Positions 53,248 to 54,449 of a stretch of DNA of 54,449 nucleotides are shown in pieces (within the stretch, counting starts at the first letter, position 1; every line of letters begins with the position of its first letter). A program made the translations under genes and the position numbers. The notes beneath the pieces are model-generated. The model saw nothing but the letters and a program-made list of their open reading frames with translations. It searched no databases and was not told where the DNA came from. The DNA lies in IMG/VR virus record IMGVR_UViG_3300046454_001280, positions 1 through 54,449 of that record, one strand, 5' to 3'. This stretch comes from a virus.

Positions 53248-54449
53248 TCCGCCCACGCCTGCATCATCTCCCGTCGCTGCTCTACATACTCGGCATGGTT
53301 GTAGGTCTTCCTGACCTTGCTAGAGCTTGCATGTGAAAGCTGCGCCTCGATCCAATCCTCGTTGTACCCCATCTCATTTAGAGCTGTAGAAATCGTCGCA
53401 CGAATCCCGTGCCCGGTTAGCTGGTCTCTATATCCCATACGCCTCATAGCGGCATTTAACGAGTTATCACTGATTGGCCGGGTAGGCTCGCTCCGCCCGG
53501 CGATCAGCAACTTGTAGCGCCCGGTCAAGGCATGCACTTTTCTCACCTCCTCAACCGCCTGCCGCGAAAGTGGCACCAAATACGGCGGAACCGAATCACC
53601 TCCCTTGCTACGAATCACCTTCCTCAGTTGCTTCACCGAATCCGGCGGGATTGTCCATAGTCCTGCATCAAGGTCGAACTGCTCAAATTTCGCGTGCCGC
53701 AATTCACCTGTGCGAACTCCTGTAAGCAGCAGAATACGAATGGCGCCGATGATGTAGCCTGTTGCGCGCTTAAATTCCCGCAAATTGCGTAAAAAATCTT
53801 TCAGTTCGTGCCGGCGCAACATTGGGTTGTGCTTCACTGGCGGCGGCTTGGCCGCAACGATGTCTAAGTCCGATGCAGGGTTCATCTCCAGATAGCCCGA
53901 TGCAATGGCGAACCGGAAAATCTCATTGAGCCATGACCTGCATTTTTCGGCAGCACTCAAGGCTCCGCGACCTTCAATCCGGCGCAGAGTAGCAAGCACA
54001 TCCTGCCGCTTTATTTCAACCACAGGGATTTTACCAAGGACTGGGATTAGGTCGTTTTCGAGATAGGCTCTTGACTGATTAGCCGCACCTCTCTTTGAAT
54101 CAACCCAGCGCGGAGTTTTAAAGGCGTGCCATTCGTTGGCGACGACTTCAAAGGTCTTGATCGCCTCGGATGCCGAAATGCGCTTTTCCTCGCGCCGCTT
54201 CGATCGAGGATCTATGCCTTTAGACACAAGCGAACGAGACTGATCGCGCAGATCTCGAGCTTCTTTCAGGGATATTTCTGGATAGGTGCCCAGCGACATG
54301 CGCGGCTGCTTGCCGTGCCAGGAAAACCTGAAGTGCCAGGATTTTGTGCCATTCGGGGCGACAAATAATGACAAGCCGCCGGCATCGGTGATGGAGTAAC
54401 CTTTGTCAGCTGGCTTAGCCAGCCGGACAGCGGTATCAGTGAGGGGCAT
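53217..54449 (-). CDS. int: P4-type tyrosine integrase (410 aa)
   Basis: N-terminal Arm-binding DUF4102-like domain (residues ~1-90, incl. LSLFVAPNGTKSWHFRFS), core-binding domain (~95-200) and catalytic domain with R246 (LLLTGVRTGEL), H347-x-x-R350 (HGIRAT), H373 (LSHAS) and Y383 (KTYNH). The start codon is the last three bases of the window, so the gene is complete but its promoter and attR lie outside. It is convergent with the AlpA gene. P4-type integrases often use tRNA genes as targets. Confidence 0.93.
   Translation of the reverse strand: MPLTDTAVRLAKPADKGYSITDAGGLSLFVAPNGTKSWHFRFSWHGKQPRMSLGTYPEISLKEARDLRDQSRSLVSKGIDPRSKRREEKRISASEAIKTFEVVANEWHAFKTPRWVDSKRGAANQSRAYLENDLIPVLGKIPVVEIKRQDVLATLRRIEGRGALSAAEKCRSWLNEIFRFAIASGYLEMNPASDLDIVAAKPPPVKHNPMLRRHELKDFLRNLREFKRATGYIIGAIRILLLTGVRTGELRHAKFEQFDLDAGLWTIPPDSVKQLRKVIRSKGGDSVPPYLVPLSRQAVEEVRKVHALTGRYKLLIAGRSEPTRPISDNSLNAAMRRMGYRDQLTGHGIRATISTALNEMGYNEDWIEAQLSHASSSKVRKTYNHAEYVEQRREMMQAWADYLDSLEAEG

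Noticed and set aside
1-54449. CRISPR arrays, rRNA, tRNA genes, insertion sequences
   Set aside because: No regularly spaced repeats, rRNA or tRNA signatures, or transposase genes were seen on either strand.

Overview
The window is a GC-rich chromosome segment that looks like a fluorescent-group Pseudomonas. This rests on codon usage, a DUF1652-type gene and a GcvA-like LysR regulator, both common in that genus. It carries a nearly complete prophage. About the first 3.2 kb are host DNA: a 5'-truncated LysR regulator, fragments of broken genes (1190-1240 and 745-1140), a small lipoprotein, small conserved proteins, a Nudix hydrolase and a DUF1652 protein. The prophage runs from about 3.4 kb to the right edge, where the integrase gene is complete but its start codon is the last three bases. 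attR and any att-site tRNA therefore lie outside the window, and attL is somewhere in 3227-3462 but could not be defined.

The prophage is a mosaic of three modules. (1) Late genes on the minus strand (28.9 kb down to 3.5 kb): holin, small and large terminase, DUF4055 portal, scaffold, P22-like coat, head-tail connectors, contractile tail sheath and tube, tail chaperone pair with a clear -1 frameshift heptamer, tape measure, baseplate (LysM-like protein, D, V, W/gp25, J, I), tail fibre, GH24 endolysin, small lipoprotein and DUF1353 protein. Two plus-strand cargo cassettes interrupt this block: a membrane protein plus a secreted protein (14527-15075), and an AT-rich acyltransferase-3 gene (4845-5951) that probably modifies surface polysaccharide. 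(2) A leftward early operon (38.3 kb down to 29.6 kb): Cro-like protein, two ribbon-helix-helix-like proteins, O- and P-like replication proteins, NinB, NinG, a metallophosphoesterase and two HNH endonucleases. (3) A rightward early operon (39.4 kb to 53.2 kb): RecT and a YqaJ/lambda-Exo nuclease, an orphan C5 cytosine methyltransferase, a putative PD-(D/E)XK nuclease, NinX, many short overlapping genes of unknown function and an AlpA-type excisionase.

The switch is a CI-like S24 repressor (38391-39119) between two operator regions. Each has three copies of a 14-bp palindrome with consensus TTAAGCNNGCTTAA. The operators overlap a leftward promoter (TTGCGC-17-TTAAAT) in front of cro and a rightward promoter (TTGACG-17-TTAAAT) in front of the recombination operon. 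The rightward transcript begins with a structured leader holding a boxA-like GCTCTTTAA, and meets a strong terminator at 40958-40984 before the recombination genes, so antitermination is expected. Two related long inverted-repeat elements (39783-39862 and 40624-40815) sit in non-coding stretches on either side of a DUF1566-like gene. They are the best candidates here for an undescribed structured RNA.

All identifications come from reading motifs and gene order; no database search was possible.
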